The position numbers were made by a program, and so were the translations under genes. The notes beneath the pieces were generated by a model that worked only from the letters and a program-made list of their open reading frames with translations, did not search any database and was not told where the DNA came from. This document shows, in pieces, positions 1 to 13,672 of a stretch of 64,000 nt of DNA. Each line of letters opens with the position of its first letter. Within the stretch, counting starts at the first letter, position 1. The DNA comes from Clitoria ternatea (lineage: Eukaryota > Streptophyta > Magnoliopsida > Fabales > Fabaceae): the NCBI GenBank assembly GCA_037962975.1, contig CM075669.1, forward strand, positions 86,844,001 to 86,908,000, written 5' to 3'.

Positions 1-1250
1 ATCGCAGAAAATAGATTCTGGAATTTTAATGAGTCTTAGGAGAATTATTTAGACAACAGATTTTAACAAATAGGTTTGACTCTATAACCTTCCTTGTTAC
101 TTAGGGTCTATCAAGTATTTGGTGCTCAATTTCGAGCCCAAATTCAAAGTGTTGAGATGACACCAAACGTTCAAAAATTTATTTTACGTCCATCAACGTA
201 GTTACGCTACTCCGATTTTATTTATCATTTATTATCACTAATACCATCTTTATCTTAATCATAACTCCTAACATTAAACATTTCCCCATAACTTATAATC
301 GCTTCTCTTGAAGCCACACTCACAAAACTATACCATTGATCTGGTCGAAGCCCAAATATTACCACCGCCAACTAATATAACCACATTACAAGATAGGTCA
401 AAGCCTCATATTTCTTACAAAAACACACAGCAGGGTATACTCAGGCAAGATTAGGGTATGGGGGTTCACCCCAAGAACCCGAGATGCTACATTTTTATCT
501 TGTTCATGAAGTAAACACTTATCTTTCTCTTCTTTTATGTTGGCCTAAAGCACCATTCTAAGGCTATGGATGTAATTTTTCATTTTTTCTTTTCCTTAGA
601 AAATTGTCATGATTCTTATATTGAAGTGACTTTTATTATGTTGAATCATTGAAAAATGTTTTCCCTATTTTCCAATCACTAGCCAAACCTTTTTTCATCT
701 CTAAAAACATGTTTGTTTTCTCATTCCATTTTCCTTTCTTGATGTTATTGTATGATGATGAGTTGTAGTTGATTTCTAGTGTGTTTGAAGCTTTGAAAAT
801 GAATACCTTATTTATAGTGTTGCTAGTCGAACCATGGGGAGGCTATTTTCCCTCTTAAGATTTCTTGAAAAATGATTAGGAACTTGTTAGGTTGTATTTT
901 GGAAACTCTTAACAAATTTGAAGTTTGAAGGCATGAAGCTTTCGTTTTGTACATGTTAGTGGCTACCATTTTCATGAGAGAACCATTCTACATTTATGCC
1001 TTAAGTTGTAATTAGTTGATGTATGAATTTCTTTAATTCTTAAGGATTAAGATCTTCCTTATAGAAAATAAACTAGATCTAAACATAATTCAAGCAAACA
1101 CTTCAAATTTCTTCAATCTCCAACTTTAATATACAAGCTATATCTTTAGAATTTTCTTGAGTTTTCTATGAAGATAAACTAAAATAGAAAAATAAAGCAA
1201 GAATAGAAAAAGAAAGAGACATCACTCTCTATGGGGAGATAAGCCTAGGA
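1..1250. other. AT-rich non-coding stretch, no gene seen
   Basis: No ORF, domain or RNA gene is recognisable here. The composition and scattered phrases resemble the decayed LTR sequence that follows, so it is probably old retrotransposon DNA, but no boundary can be shown. It ends at AGAAT, the target-site copy of the solo LTR beginning at 1256. Confidence 0.5.
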
Positions 1251-4200
1251 AGAATTGTAACATCCTTGGTTAACTAGGACAAATCTCTTCCACTCGATCA
1301 TCCTACTTAACTAAGAGGTTATGAGTTTTAGAAAAATGTAGAATTTTCTTTTTGTACAAGAAATAATGATGGATCTATAACTTCAATAAAACATCTTTAT
1401 CCATTACATGGTCTCAACCAACAAGAACTTATATACTCTAAATGTACATGGGCACACAGGCTCCCATAAACATAAACACATTATCCTAGTCACTGCTTCG
1501 TTTAGCTAGAAATCCAATCGTGTCCGTTGTGTAGCTCTGATGCTTATCCTTATTCTCCTAGAGTTGGTCCTTTACAACCTAGAGTACATATATATATATA
1601 GACGAATAGAACCACAAACAAAAAGGGTGAGTTTATCTCACTCTAGCCTCATTGAAAAATACATACAAGGACGTAGCATTATACCTTGACGAATTCCACA
1701 CAATATCAAATCACCAAATGACATTACCTACCATAAATTCTTAAAGTTTTATTACTTAATAGATGTCAATATACATAACCTATTGATCACTTATAATTTC
1801 ATAGTAATAACTTACTTGTTCCCAAGGTTTGCATAATATCAGCTACATAACAATTATTCAATTATTTTAAGCTATGCATCAATACAAATTATTCAGAGAG
1901 TAACACATTAATTACTACTCATTATAACATGCAACCTTATTAATTCACTACTAAGCCAAATATACAAAAAAATCATCAGGAGTTGATCTTAGTCTTATCA
2001 CACCTATTCTAATGTTCAATCATTACTAAGTATGCATGATTTCCTAATCAACCAAGCTAACACTTTACCTACTCTATACTAGTCACAAAATATCTAACAG
2101 ACACCAATTATTTTCATCCATCACCACAATCAAAAATCATCACAACAATATCACTCCATAGCACCATACTAGTCAAACACAAATACATTCAACAACACAT
2201 AGCTCACAATCATAGTCATATGCAGTTAGTAATTTAGGATGCTATGCATAAGTTAGATGTATTTGATTATTTCTTTGTTAAATATTTCATGAATATGGAT
2301 GAGAGCCTTTACAACAGTGTACTCATTAGAGTTGTCCTGCCTCAGTCCCATTGGGCACAACGCTTCTATACTAGAGTGATTGGAGCTCACCAAGTCCTGC
2401 AACAACCATGGGGTAAAAAAGAAGACACGCTAGTCTATTATATGATATTATAAATGTGATCATTATCAATAGGAACTTGGCTTTACAAGGCCATAGTAAC
2501 TCTTGCCCAAGTCAGGGTATACATGGTTGGCTAACGAATACCCAACATCGGATTTACTTCCAGGCCTCCTAGGAATTCACCCCTGACTATACTCCTGATA
2601 TCCTGTTATGCGGATCAAGACAATTTGTTCTCCTAGGGTACCCCTTACTTAGTATGCTCTAGTTTTAAGTTTCCCAATATAATCCCAAATGATTATGATG
2701 CATGTGTAATTCTTTTTCCTGTATTTCTTGTCCCTTTGTTAACCAAGTGTCAGGCGGAATCCTTATACCCGGGGTCCTTGTCCTTAATGCGTTAAGGAAA
2801 TGAATTCTAGGATTTTAAGGAGTTTCAAACTTCAAATTTATACATCGGGTCTCAGTTATTGGCTAATACTTAATATTATGAGTACTGAGACTAAGGATTT
2901 ACTAGGAATTAGATCCTTAAGAAATTTTTCTAAACTTATTGACCATTCATATTATAGTTATTACTTAACACAGATACGCCTTAGACTTAGCGGTATTAGA
3001 TAATTCAAAGATATGCCTATTTTATCGATTCAATAGAAATGTCGCCTTGTTATATGATTCAATTTCAGACTCTATTTCCTTCAGTATTTATGATTTGAAA
3101 TACTAAAATAACTTATTAAAACCAAGATTCTTTTAGAACTAAGTACGTAGGAAAAAAATTGAACTTATCATGTAAAATTATTGGGCCATTAGGTGAACAC
3201 TGTTCCGTCGCATTAGTTTTCCATGAAACTTTATTCTTTCAGCCTTAGATTCAAAATAAATCTTGAGTATTAACTTGATATAATAAGAAAATGTTCCTTA
3301 ACTAATTTCAATAATATTTCTTGTCCAAATTTATAAAAATACGCGTAAAAAAATTCTCTTTTATCAGAAAACTTCATTTTGCTCGTTCTACCACTAGAAA
3401 ACTCTTATTTAAGTATTTCAAAGCAAAAAAATTATTAACTTTTCAAGTACTTTATTTATAAAACAAAATTTTACTTCAATACTGTCCAGAACCTATTTTC
3501 AAAAAATTATCTAAGTGACGTTATTTTCTCCATCTTTTTAAAATCTCGTACTAAGCAATTAAGGACAAGTACCACTTAGCATTGTATCCATCTATCTTTT
3601 CTCTTGGGTAATACTCATACATTAAAACCATATGACAAATATAGGGTAATACATTACAAATCAAAAACAGCGCCCTTCCTCTCTTATACCTCCACAAATA
3701 CATAATTTCGCACGTTTTCGGCTAAGGATTCATGCCTACACTTGGGGTTATTCTTGATTCTTTCCAAAAAAAGAATTTTATGCATATTTTTCTCATCACA
3801 TTCCAACCTTAAATCACATCCAAACAGCAGCCACACACAACAAATCACAAGCTCAAAAAATTCAGGATTCAAAAGCATGCAAATAATCAAGATTCTCCAA
3901 GTTGTTGATTTAAACATAATCATATACAAATTTAAAAATTTCAAGACTTAACCAAGGCAATCACAAAGTCACAGTTTTTATCCTTATAACTTAACCAAAA
4001 TTTAAATTTTCACATGCAATCAAGGATCCAAAATATTAGGGCTAAGAAAATTGCATGTAGGGCAAACATAGCAAGATCCACCAACATGCAAAGCATTTCC
4101 ACCAAGAATACCATTCGGACAGCAACATATACCAAGCATGCATCACTCAAAATTAAATTTTTGAAGCTAAAAAAACATGATTCAAGGCTAAGGGAACACA

Positions 4201-4688
4201 AGCACAAGCCACGACCAAGAGGGCTCTAAAAACAAAGTTTTTTAAAAACACCAAAAGCCATTTTTAATAAGTATTTTACAATAAATTTTCCAACCATCAA
4301 AACCTTGAAGAAAATTTCTTTTTGGTTAGCCAACATGGTAAGAATCCCAAGCATGCAAGATCCAACAATGAAGAATGAGAAAATTCCCCCTACCTTCTTG
4401 AAGCTCACACCACAGGTAGTGTTCGTGCCTCTAATGTACCTTGTTTCCTCCTTGCTTCAAGCTCTTTGAAATGAATAGAAATGGAAGCTTTTTAGAGAGC
4501 TAAGGGTGGCTAGACTCTAATGATGGTGGTAGATGATGAAATGGTGAAGACAAGTGATAAAGAAATGATGGATAAGTTGTGGAACTTTAGAAAGAAAAAT
4601 GTAAAGATTTAGAGAGAAGAGGATGGCATGGTTTCAGTCATAAGAGAGAAAGAAGAAGATGATTTCCATTCTGAACATACAAGAGGGG

Positions 4689-4697
4689 TTTATATAG
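4689..4697 (-). promoter_or_regulatory. TATA box of the 5.14-kb solo LTR
   Basis: On the minus strand the sequence reads CTATATAAACCCC, a good plant TATA context. It is followed by a CT-rich leader-like stretch. It lies about 1.7 kb from the LTR start at 6395 and is the main reason for giving the LTR minus orientation. Confidence 0.6.
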
Positions 4698-5886
4698 AAG
4701 GGAAAAGGAAAAACTCAGCCAATAGAAGCTGGACAGGTGGCACGGTAAGGTGGTAAGGAGACAAGGCGGCCACGTGTCAAAGGAACATGAAAGGAGACAT
4801 AAATTCATAACATTTTTATGACAAAAATAAATTTTTGTTTTGATGGGAATTTGATAAAACTCTTAACACAAGAGTTGTATATCTTATTTTCCTTTAAAAT
4901 AAGGCATGGCACATTGAAATCTGATATCAAGAGTTAGAGATATGGTTAAAATACGAAAACTAGGCGAATCGGTGCACGAATCAGGGACACCTACTTAAAA
5001 ATAAAACTGGGACCAAATGGCTAGGAATTAATTTTCAAGGTCTTCATAAAAGTTGTAGATAGTTTCTTTCCGAAACTATGAGGACAAGAACGAATCAATT
5101 TCAATATCAAGAGCAAGAGATATAGTTAAAATACAAGAGGTTACCAGCATAAAACCATAATTAGGTGTAAGATCTTTAAGAGTTAACTGGGAAAAATGGG
5201 TGGGGAATTAGCTCAAGGTTTTATAAAATTTGTAGATAATTTTATTTAGAAGTTAATAGAAAAAAGAATGGATTGATTTCAATCACGAATAAAGAAATTA
5301 TGATTGAAAAACTGCAAGGTGCATAATTTAGTCGAAGAAATGACAAGGTGCAGAATTGTTTCACGAACTAGGCCACATTGGCTTCGAATTGGGCTTTGAG
5401 CTCAACATGAACATTATATAGGATTTCAGTAAAAGAATTTAGAAATAAGAATCAAAATTTTTCGATGTCAGGAGAAAGAGTTATGCCAAAAATACTAACG
5501 GGTGCGCAAGGGTAATGCAAGCAACCAGGCGTAAACTCCTAAAATTAATTTTTAGAGGTCCGTGTGATTGGAATCAGACCTCGGGTGCTTCATAGAAGAT
5601 GTTGTATGTTTCAATACGGATACTTTAGGACTGGCATGCCTTGGATTAGACATCTATGGAATTTTCTTGGCCAGAAATGGTGAAGTATACAAAAGAGGGT
5701 TATCGGGTGATGGCTAAAATTTTCCATCAATTCACTATGAAGATAATTTTTCAATTACACTAATTGGGTTTCACCACTATTCACTCACTAATCACCAAGG
5801 GTCCATCACTAACCTCTGGGTCCTATGTCCGCTTCAGAAACTCTTTTTCGGCTGGAAATACACATTTTAGTACTAATAAAGTATTT

Positions 5887-5898
5887 TTTTATTATTAC

Positions 5899-5931
<33 letters not shown>
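5887..5931. repeat. (ATT)n microsatellite
   Basis: An almost pure run of about 15 ATT triplets lies inside the solo LTR. It creates an artificial poly-tyrosine ORF. Confidence 0.9.
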
Positions 5932-6138
5932 CATACTTTATTTAAATCTATTCATTAGTCAAATCCCCAAAATGGGTAAGCACACAAATCACACAACTAA
6001 GTGAGCCAGAGCTCAATATCACACATCACAACAATACATAAATCAATGATCACGTTTTGGTCCTTAGACCAATTACAGGAAACGAAGACATCACAAGTAA
6101 CACATTTTACCATATTAACCAAAAATACAAGAACCTAT

Positions 6139-6181
6139 TATATATATGTATATATATATATACATATATACATATATATCG
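6139..6181. repeat. TA/CATA-rich simple repeat
   Basis: An alternating TATATG/TATATA/CATATA run lies near the U3 end of the solo LTR. It is low complexity and non-coding. Confidence 0.8.
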
Positions 6182-6400
6182 ATTTTAATGAATGTAATAT
6201 TCAATTATTAGCATTCTACTTATGTATTTTCTTTTTCTAAAAAGGTCCTATTCATCGATTTAGTTCTTAGTCGGGCAAGCACATTATTCATAGAAATTGC
6301 ATGGTCGAAGCCTAAGCCTCAATCATAGGTGCACACAGATCAACATAAAAAAATTCTTTGTCCAAAGACAAAACATAAAAGCGAGGGATGTTACAAGAAT

Positions 6401-8290
6401 CACAATAATGGAAGGATCCATTGATAAGGTTCAAAGCTTAAAGTTCTACCTAGTACACTTGAGAGAATTAAGAGACAGATCTCATTAGAATTCAAATTCA
6501 CTTATGACAAAAGTTACAAAATGAATGAGACTTAAACTATTTATAGACTTGTAAAGCTGCATAAGGGAGCTAACTTATCCTACGACAACTAAAACAATCT
6601 AATCATGGAAAAAATAAAAACTAATACAAATCAAACATCCTAAAGGCTCAATGATCCCAATTATAAAACCTAATAGACCAAAATACAAGTCTAAAACAAT
6701 ACTACCTAACCTAAAACAAGTTACAAATGTAAGCCTAAGAAACTTAGGCCTATGCACCCTTAATACTCTTGAACTTCTCTATGCAATCCATGGCTTAAGT
6801 AAGGTCATTTTCATACCCTCTCTTTTCAAAAGGATTTTTCCTCAAATCTTAATGACCTAGAATCCCAAAGAACATATATAAGTCTTAAATAGTCAACAAG
6901 AGGTTTAAGGAATAAGTAAATAATTCACCTAAATCAAATACTAATTTCTCAAAGCCAATATTACTAACATAAGTACTCAAATAAGAGGAAAAATAGATGA
7001 TCATCAAAGAATGCAACAAGGTAATGCCATAAGAATGTGTAATAGAAATGAAGGTATAGAAATAAAATTTAGAAAGAGGGGCAACTGATTACAGTTGATA
7101 ACCTTATGAACCTTTTTCTTATAAGAGTTTTATCAAAAAGGAAAATAGACTTAATAAAGAGAATAAGAGAGATATGGTTTAGAAGATTAAATAATAAATT
7201 TATACTAGAGAACTATCCGGTTTAGGTATAGCACAACCGATATTAGTATTAGTCAACTGTTTCTTATGTCTTACACCGATCTAGTTGGAATTCGGTATTG
7301 TATCTTCTGGTCTAGTAAGGGATCAAAAGTCTCGATGTCTCCTCTCCAATTATCATATGATTCTGTCATGTTGAAGGGTGAAAAATGGTGTTATCTACAA
7401 GGACACTTCATCACTCAAATTAGTTTGGATACTAAATCTTGGAGCTCAAGCATAAGTTAGATAATGTAATGTACCTTCATAAGTCATAAATAAGGAGTAT
7501 ATATAGAGTTGGGTGATAGTTGAGTCCTACTTGGCATTGTGTTAGTAGGACCCATAAATCATGAGAAAAGTTGACATCTTCACAGGCATTCCTAAGTATG
7601 CCCCAAAACGCCTGTTAGATTCCCCTTGACTCCAATCTTAAGGGACTCTAGCCAGGTGCTTGAGATTGCCCTAAGGTTGACTGATGTCACGAAGTGCTCT
7701 TAATGTAGTATCTTTATTCCATGAGGGACCATTCCAGTGTAACACCATTGATATGTCTCTAAAACACATCATTTTAGGACTTGTTTACTAGGAGTTTTTA
7801 GGTATCATGCATCTTTTTCCTCTAAATTCATTGGTTATTTTGGTTCTTCCTGTAATTGCTACTAGGTTTGCTAGTTTTGTAGGAAACATAAGGTTCAAAG
7901 ATCTTTTTTCAACAATGGAAGAGCAAAACTTATAGTAGTGTCATTTGTTCCTTGAAGAGAAAGAAAATGATGAAAAATATCCCCACAACCACAGCCAGAC
8001 CATATTTTGAACCATGGTCGTGGTTCATGGCCTTTATAAAAACCTTGTTTTTAGATTTTTTACACTGGTGTTTAAGGGGGAAATGGTCTAGAAACATGGG
8101 GAACATATTCTTGGAGGAAAAGACACCATTGTAAAGGCAAGGAAAACATGTTTGAGAAGAATTCTTGCAAGGAATAGAAGAGGAACAAAGGCTTGTCAAG
8201 GAAGGATTCGTCAAGAGTATTGAATTCTCATTAGTTGGTCTTAGTTTCTTTTATGAATTCTTTGTATAAAATTTTAAAATCCATAATATA
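6401..8290. other. No gene recognised
   Basis: This is AT-rich DNA with only short ORFs (up to 94 codons) that have no familiar domains. No tRNA, array or paired terminal repeat was seen. It is probably old intergenic or retroelement-derived sequence. Confidence 0.4.
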
Positions 8291-11009
8291 TGTAACACCC
8301 CAGATATTTGGGATAGACATGATGAAGATAGATCCATGATTTTTTTATATTCTATAAATAATTAAGAAATATTAGGAATATAATAAATTTAGTTTAGAAA
8401 GCTTTAGGTTTAGACCTTGCATGGCCATAATTTTCATTTTGGGCCACTTTTGGGCCTTGTATAGGTATATACTAGTTTTGGGTCATGTATTTTTAGTTTT
8501 TGGGCCTTGAGTAAAGCTTTTACAAGCCCACCCAAGCTAATTCTGGATTTAAGAAGAAGGAGGCATGTAATCCCTTACTCTTTTGTATTTTGCAACTTTA
8601 AAGTCATTTGAAAGATTTTAATGTAAGAAATTAAGACTTCCTCTCTCTAGTCTCTCCATTATGCCCAAATACCATATCCCTGGGCATCCTTCTCTAGGTG
8701 GCAGTTTGGCTTATCTCCTCCATGAGAAGTAGTGCATGGTTCCTCTCTAACTCCCTAACCACTTCTCAACAACCTGCAAACCACCTTTAACCACCTTCCA
8801 ACCTCCTAACTCTATTTAATTCCCATTATAGAGTTTCGGTCACCATCCTTATACTTCCATTACATCTTCACAAATTCATTAAGGCAATGCAAATTCAAGA
8901 GGAAAGGAAAGGAGACCTAGGTCCAACCCCTTCATCAAAGTAGGCAAACCGATATCAAGTTGGTTTCAAGAGTCTTGTCTCTCCTCTATTTATTTTTGGT
9001 CCTTATTCTTTCATCCCTTATTCTAATTTGTGTCAATACTAAATCATATTCCATAGTGTCGTGTTCATGCTTCCATATTACATGCTTCAAAGTATGAAAA
9101 AATTCCAACAATTAGTCATTTCTTATGTATGATCTTTACATCATTTAGCTTTGAATTTTGTAATTATTTCTCTTGCTTCTAGCTACAATACATATATGAT
9201 ATTAAAATCCTAAGTTTGTTGAAATTGGATTGCAAAATTTGTTTGGGTCACTTCTATGCTTTGTTGGTTACTTGCCTTACAAGTTACATGCCCTTTTTCT
9301 TGTATATTGTGGTCAATTAATGTCATTTCTTATATGTTTTGAGTAATTTTCAAATTTTAGAGTTCAAATCCAGTTTTAATACCCATTTATTAGTTGTATG
9401 TCATGCCATGTCCATTAAGTGTTTATGGTTATGTTTTATGCCTTAGTTGCTAGATGAATGAGTGTTAAGTGTGGATCTTGTATCTTGTGTTTTATCTAGG
9501 CTTTGTGTTTCAGTTTTGCCTTGGTCTAGTGGCTGGAATCTTAGACTTTTATTTCATATTTGGATAAGAGTCTAGCAATCTCCATGGTTGGCCCTAACCC
9601 ATCTCCATTTAAGGTGGTAATTGTGGCTCATTGTTTAGGCTTGTTAGATATCCTTTAGGACTTTTATCTAGCTTTTCTTTTTAATTTTCTAGCAATATTA
9701 GTAACTATTTAACATGTTTTTTAATTATTTTTTGATTCATATTATTTCATTAATTGAGTCATTGCTTACCTTTTAATAATTGGTAGCTTTTGCTTGCTTA
9801 AACTTCACCTTTTTGCCACTCATTCTCTTTATTTTTATGCCATTTTTGAGGGGAAACTTGTGGAGGCTATTTGTAATTGTTTAGTTTCTAAAAAAACAGA
9901 GTAGATATATGGGAAAAGTAGAAAAAAGTACAAAAAAGAAAGAAAAAAGAAATTGCTTCAAAGACTTGCCATAGACAAAGTTTTTGGTGTTTTCTTGTCA
10001 GAAACATCAAAAGAAAGAGTGTGGATACCTATTTATTCCAAAATTCCAGCAACGTGTACATGTATGGTGTATCCCTTTAGCCATTTATTTTGACCTTTTT
10101 AATTTCATGTTTCTTGAATAAAATATTAGTATTGTGTGGTGGAAAAGTTGGATGTGTGGTGTAGCCCTTTATTGCTTGTCAAATTCCAAGTTTTGTATCT
10201 TAAATTCCATTTTGGTTTAGCTTTTAAAATTTTACCATTTATTGCTTGTCTTTTTCTCTCTTAAGTTTTGTCCAAGAGTATTTCTATTCTTTGACATTCT
10301 TAAGATAAGCCAAGTAACTTCCTTTAGGGGTAGCATTTTGGTGTAAAGAGATAAGGATTGAGGTTTGTTCTAAGCAATTTAGGAATTATTTTGAGAGGAC
10401 TAGAGTGCAAACACTTTTGAGTGAAAATACAAACACTTGAGTGACAAAATAATTTTCAAAATTATATCTTGTTATGCTAACCAATTTTTCCTTGATTTAA
10501 GTGTTTCTTGTAGCTTAGCGGATCCTTTTGAACTTTGAAGGAGCTAGAAGAAACTTGAAGACTTGTATTAGAAAGCACACTTTGTAATAGATAGTTGAAT
10601 TTCTTTTTCCATTGAATTTCATTTTTCCTTGTATTTTGGGAAATTTTCTTTAAGTCAATTATTCTTAGTTCTTGTATTTGGACTTAAAGACTTTGGACAT
10701 TGGACTTTAATGTTAGATTTTTTCTTAGTTTAACTAGGAGTAATGTGCTTAGGTACTAGTTTACTTTTTGTGCATAAACAACTAGTTTTGCTTTGAATTG
10801 CTTTCTAGCTTAGTATAAAGCATTTTGCATGCTAGGATAGTTTAAATTTTTACACTTCCGACTAGAATTGCCTATTAATTTTCTAGGTTATTTCTAGTTA
10901 GATACTTGCTTGTTTTTCCTTTAATTCTATTTTCCTTGTTTGCTTTATTTCTTTGTCAAATCGACTAGCATATTATCTCTTAATCATCGTATGCTTTAGG
11001 CTAGATAAA
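8291..11009 (+). mobile_element. Probable gypsy LTR and untranslated leader (decayed)
   Basis: The stretch opens with TGTAACACCCC at 8291, the usual start of many plant Ty3/gypsy LTRs. It runs without coding content up to a gag ATG at 11010. The order fits LTR plus leader. However, no matching second LTR, no clear CA end and no primer-binding site were found. The assignment therefore rests on the terminal motif and on position relative to gag. Confidence 0.4.
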
Positions 11010-11495
11010 ATGTCTTCATATAGCGAGCGAGAAAGAGATAACACCCCTCCCACATGAGAACCATTCTTGATAAACTAAATGTTAGGAACGTTGGGTTAGA
11101 TCACATAGAGAATAGGAAGGCAAGGCAAAGAAATAACCAAAAGGAACATAGACTTTACCATAGGAGACACTCTAGACATAATCAAAGTAATAGTAAGGGA
11201 GAGGAACGGTCAAGGAGACCTTATCGACATCATGATGATAGGGGGCTTAGGGAAGTCAAGCTAGATATTCCCTCATTTCATGGAAACAGTGATGTTGAGG
11301 TTTATTTAAAATAGGAAATGAGAGTTGAACAACTCTAACTTTCACAACATAAAAAATGAGAGAAAAGTTAGGATAGTCACCCTCTCTTTTCAAAACTATG
11401 CCCTAGTTTAGTGGACTCAGGTCTGTAAAGAAAGAAAACAGGATAATTTCCCACTAATAGATGATTGGGAAGACCTTAAGGCCTTACTATAGATG
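11010..11495 (+). pseudogene. Truncated Ty3/gypsy gag
   Basis: An ATG at 11010 begins MSSYSERERDN and soon hits a stop. After a frameshift the reading frame continues from about 11054 through a basic, Arg/His-rich segment into LDIPSFHGNSDVEVYLK. Across further frame breaks it reaches phrases such as LSFQNYALVWWTQV and DDWEDLK. The order DIPSFHG...YL...WE, then ALVWW, then W.DLK is the standard core of the retrotransposon gag (capsid) domain in plant Ty3/gypsy elements. At least two frameshifts and several stops make it non-functional. Similarity ends near 11495, where CT-rich LTR-like sequence takes over, so protease and pol are missing. This was probably caused by a later insertion or deletion. 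Confidence 0.72.
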
Positions 11496-13672
11496 TGAAT
11501 ATGCCATCACAACAGCCATGCATCATTACCTCTTGCCTTCATGCTCCATGCACATCTAGTCTTGACACTTAGCATTCCACCACACCATAACTTTTTTGAA
11601 TATTACTTCCCATCACTCACTTCCATAATGTCACTTTGTGCCTCTTTCACCTTTCTAATGCCACTATCTTTTCCAAGCCCAATCACTCTTATTTTCTCTT
11701 TACTTTACCAAGCCATCACCAAATTCCATTCTTATTTCTCCTCTATTGGCAGAATTACATCTCTCTCTTTCTTCTCTCATTTCTTTTCTCTTCTTTATCC
11801 CATTAATATACTACTCTCACTTACCTTTTTCTCTCTTCAAACTCGTAAACTCTTTCATCTCTTAAGTTTCCTCTCAATTCTCTTCTCTTATTTTCCTCCA
11901 AAGCTGAATGGCCATCACCACTACAAGACCTCTCCTTTTTTGTCCTCCTCCACCATGTGTCACCATTATGCATGTTCACCTTTAAAGTCTTAGAAGTCAT
12001 GCATGTCTTGGTTTTTGCTTTAGGAAGTCATGCATGTGAGAACTCTGAGGTAAACATGGCATTTTCCTCTTTGATTTTTGAATACCATTGCGTGCATAGT
12101 GTTTGAAGCTTTGAATATGCTCTAGGGACCATAGGATGTCTTGCATGTATTCTAGAAGCTATGGATTCCATTTTTGTGCATGATGAAATTTTTGTTCATC
12201 TCACTAGAATTTTGATTGACTTGTGAGAGGTATTTCTGATTTGTTTTAGGAAACGTTTTCAACACGAAAGTTGTTCATCTTTCTTTCCTCTTTCCAACAA
12301 GCTGAAGAACACCAAAATTTGACATTTAAAGAAAAAATTATGCCCTAAAGATTAGACGCTATCCTAGGTGGATTTTTCATCATGCGCAATAACCTATTTT
12401 GAGAATTTGAGGGATTTTTGCTTGGAATCAGCTTTTAGTGCCTTCGGGAAAGTTTTCATTAATTCCATTATAAAAATTTTGAGACTAAAATCACGGAAAT
12501 CGGACACTTGTAGCCCAAGTTATAAGTAAAATACGAAAGTATGTCGCGCGTGTTGTGTCTAGTGTGTTGCAAGAAATTTTAAAAGTCAAAAGGGTCCCGT
12601 TTTCCTCTTGCATGACTCACGGCCATGAATAATCTAAGGCCATTTTTGTTGCGTTTAAGTTTTAGACATTTGATGTACATTTCAAAGCTATTGTTAGGGT
12701 TGAGGAACAAAAAAAAACGAGGAACCAAAACGCTGCTTGGGGAACTCGCTTAAGATCTTAAGATAAGGGGGAGTTCTCTAACGTCTTCGTTGGAATATTG
12801 ACATGCGTAAGTAAGGGACCTCCCTTGGGTTCTTGGCTAAACTACGATTATGTGTGAAAGGAGAGGGAATATGATTTAGATAAAAAGAAAAGAAATTAAT
12901 TACGAAAAACCTCAAATTTTGCATGTAGTCAACCTTTTAAGAAAATTTAAATTTTTATGCTTGTAAATAGCAAAAATATACATGCAATAATTTAATAACT
13001 CATTTTTATATGTAAAAAAGAATATATAATGTGTAATTATCCGTACTGCTGGTTGGACTAAAGTAAGAATAGAAAATAGTCTGATGTGTGTGGCTACATA
13101 AAATCGAAAACAGAGATAAGTTAGAAAATCTATTTTAAGAGTAAGTGAGGAATTAAAGAAATAAAAGCTAAATAAAATAAGAGAAGGCACTAGTGGGACG
13201 TAATACGTAAGTAAACTAAGCGATGGTTACAAAAATTAGAAAGTAGATTAATTGTTAGGGGATCCATCAGGGTCAGACAGCGGAAAAATAAAAGATTCCT
13301 AAAAAGAGGATCTCAAAACCAATTGTCTCAAGGCATTAAGCAAAATTAAATTTCAATTTAGGGTTTACCTCTTGTAGACGCAAAGCAAGTTCCTCCATTG
13401 AAGCAATTGTAGCTTCGCCCTTAGGAGTCCACACGAGCACTCCCACCAGAAAATCAAAGTTCTAAATACTAGTATAGAAATTTGAAAGTAATCTAATTTC
13501 TGAGCAGCAGCCTATGAGCATCTAATGCTATATATATAGGCTTAGGTCTTAACCTGAGCTCTCATTAAATATTGGGCTCCTGACTCATTCTAAATGAGTT
13601 AGGCCCAATAGTTTGATTTTTAGTCCAACTAAAATAAAACTATCCTCTAGTGGGCTTATTTTATGTGTGTGT

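Larger units (their letters stand above)
1256..6395 (-). mobile_element. 5.14-kb solo LTR of a Ty3/gypsy-like element
   Basis: The + strand begins TGTAACATCC at 1256 and ends GGATGTTACA at 6386-6395, a perfect 10-bp inverted terminal repeat of the TG...CA type. The same 5 bp, AGAAT, flanks both sides (1251-1255 and 6396-6400), as expected for an integrase target-site duplication. No gag or pol domain lies inside, so this is a solo LTR left by LTR-LTR recombination. The orientation is inferred from a TATA box readable on the minus strand near 4.69 kb, which gives a U3 of about 1.7 kb and an R-U5 of about 3.4 kb. The internal short ORFs of 60-86 codons have no recognisable domains. The 1.26-3.2 kb part resembles 18.38-16.6 kb read on the opposite strand. 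The TGTAAC start and great length suggest a gypsy family; the lineage is not determined. Confidence 0.88.

Noticed and set aside
3684..4408. Short opposing ORFs of 60-86 codons
   Set aside because: They fall in the R/U5 part of the 5.1-kb solo LTR and have no recognisable domain.
11541..11993. 150-codon ORF rich in Ser, Phe, Leu
   Set aside because: A pyrimidine-rich leader gives Ser/Leu/Phe/Pro codons; it could mimic a membrane protein but has no start context, domain or homologue I recognise.
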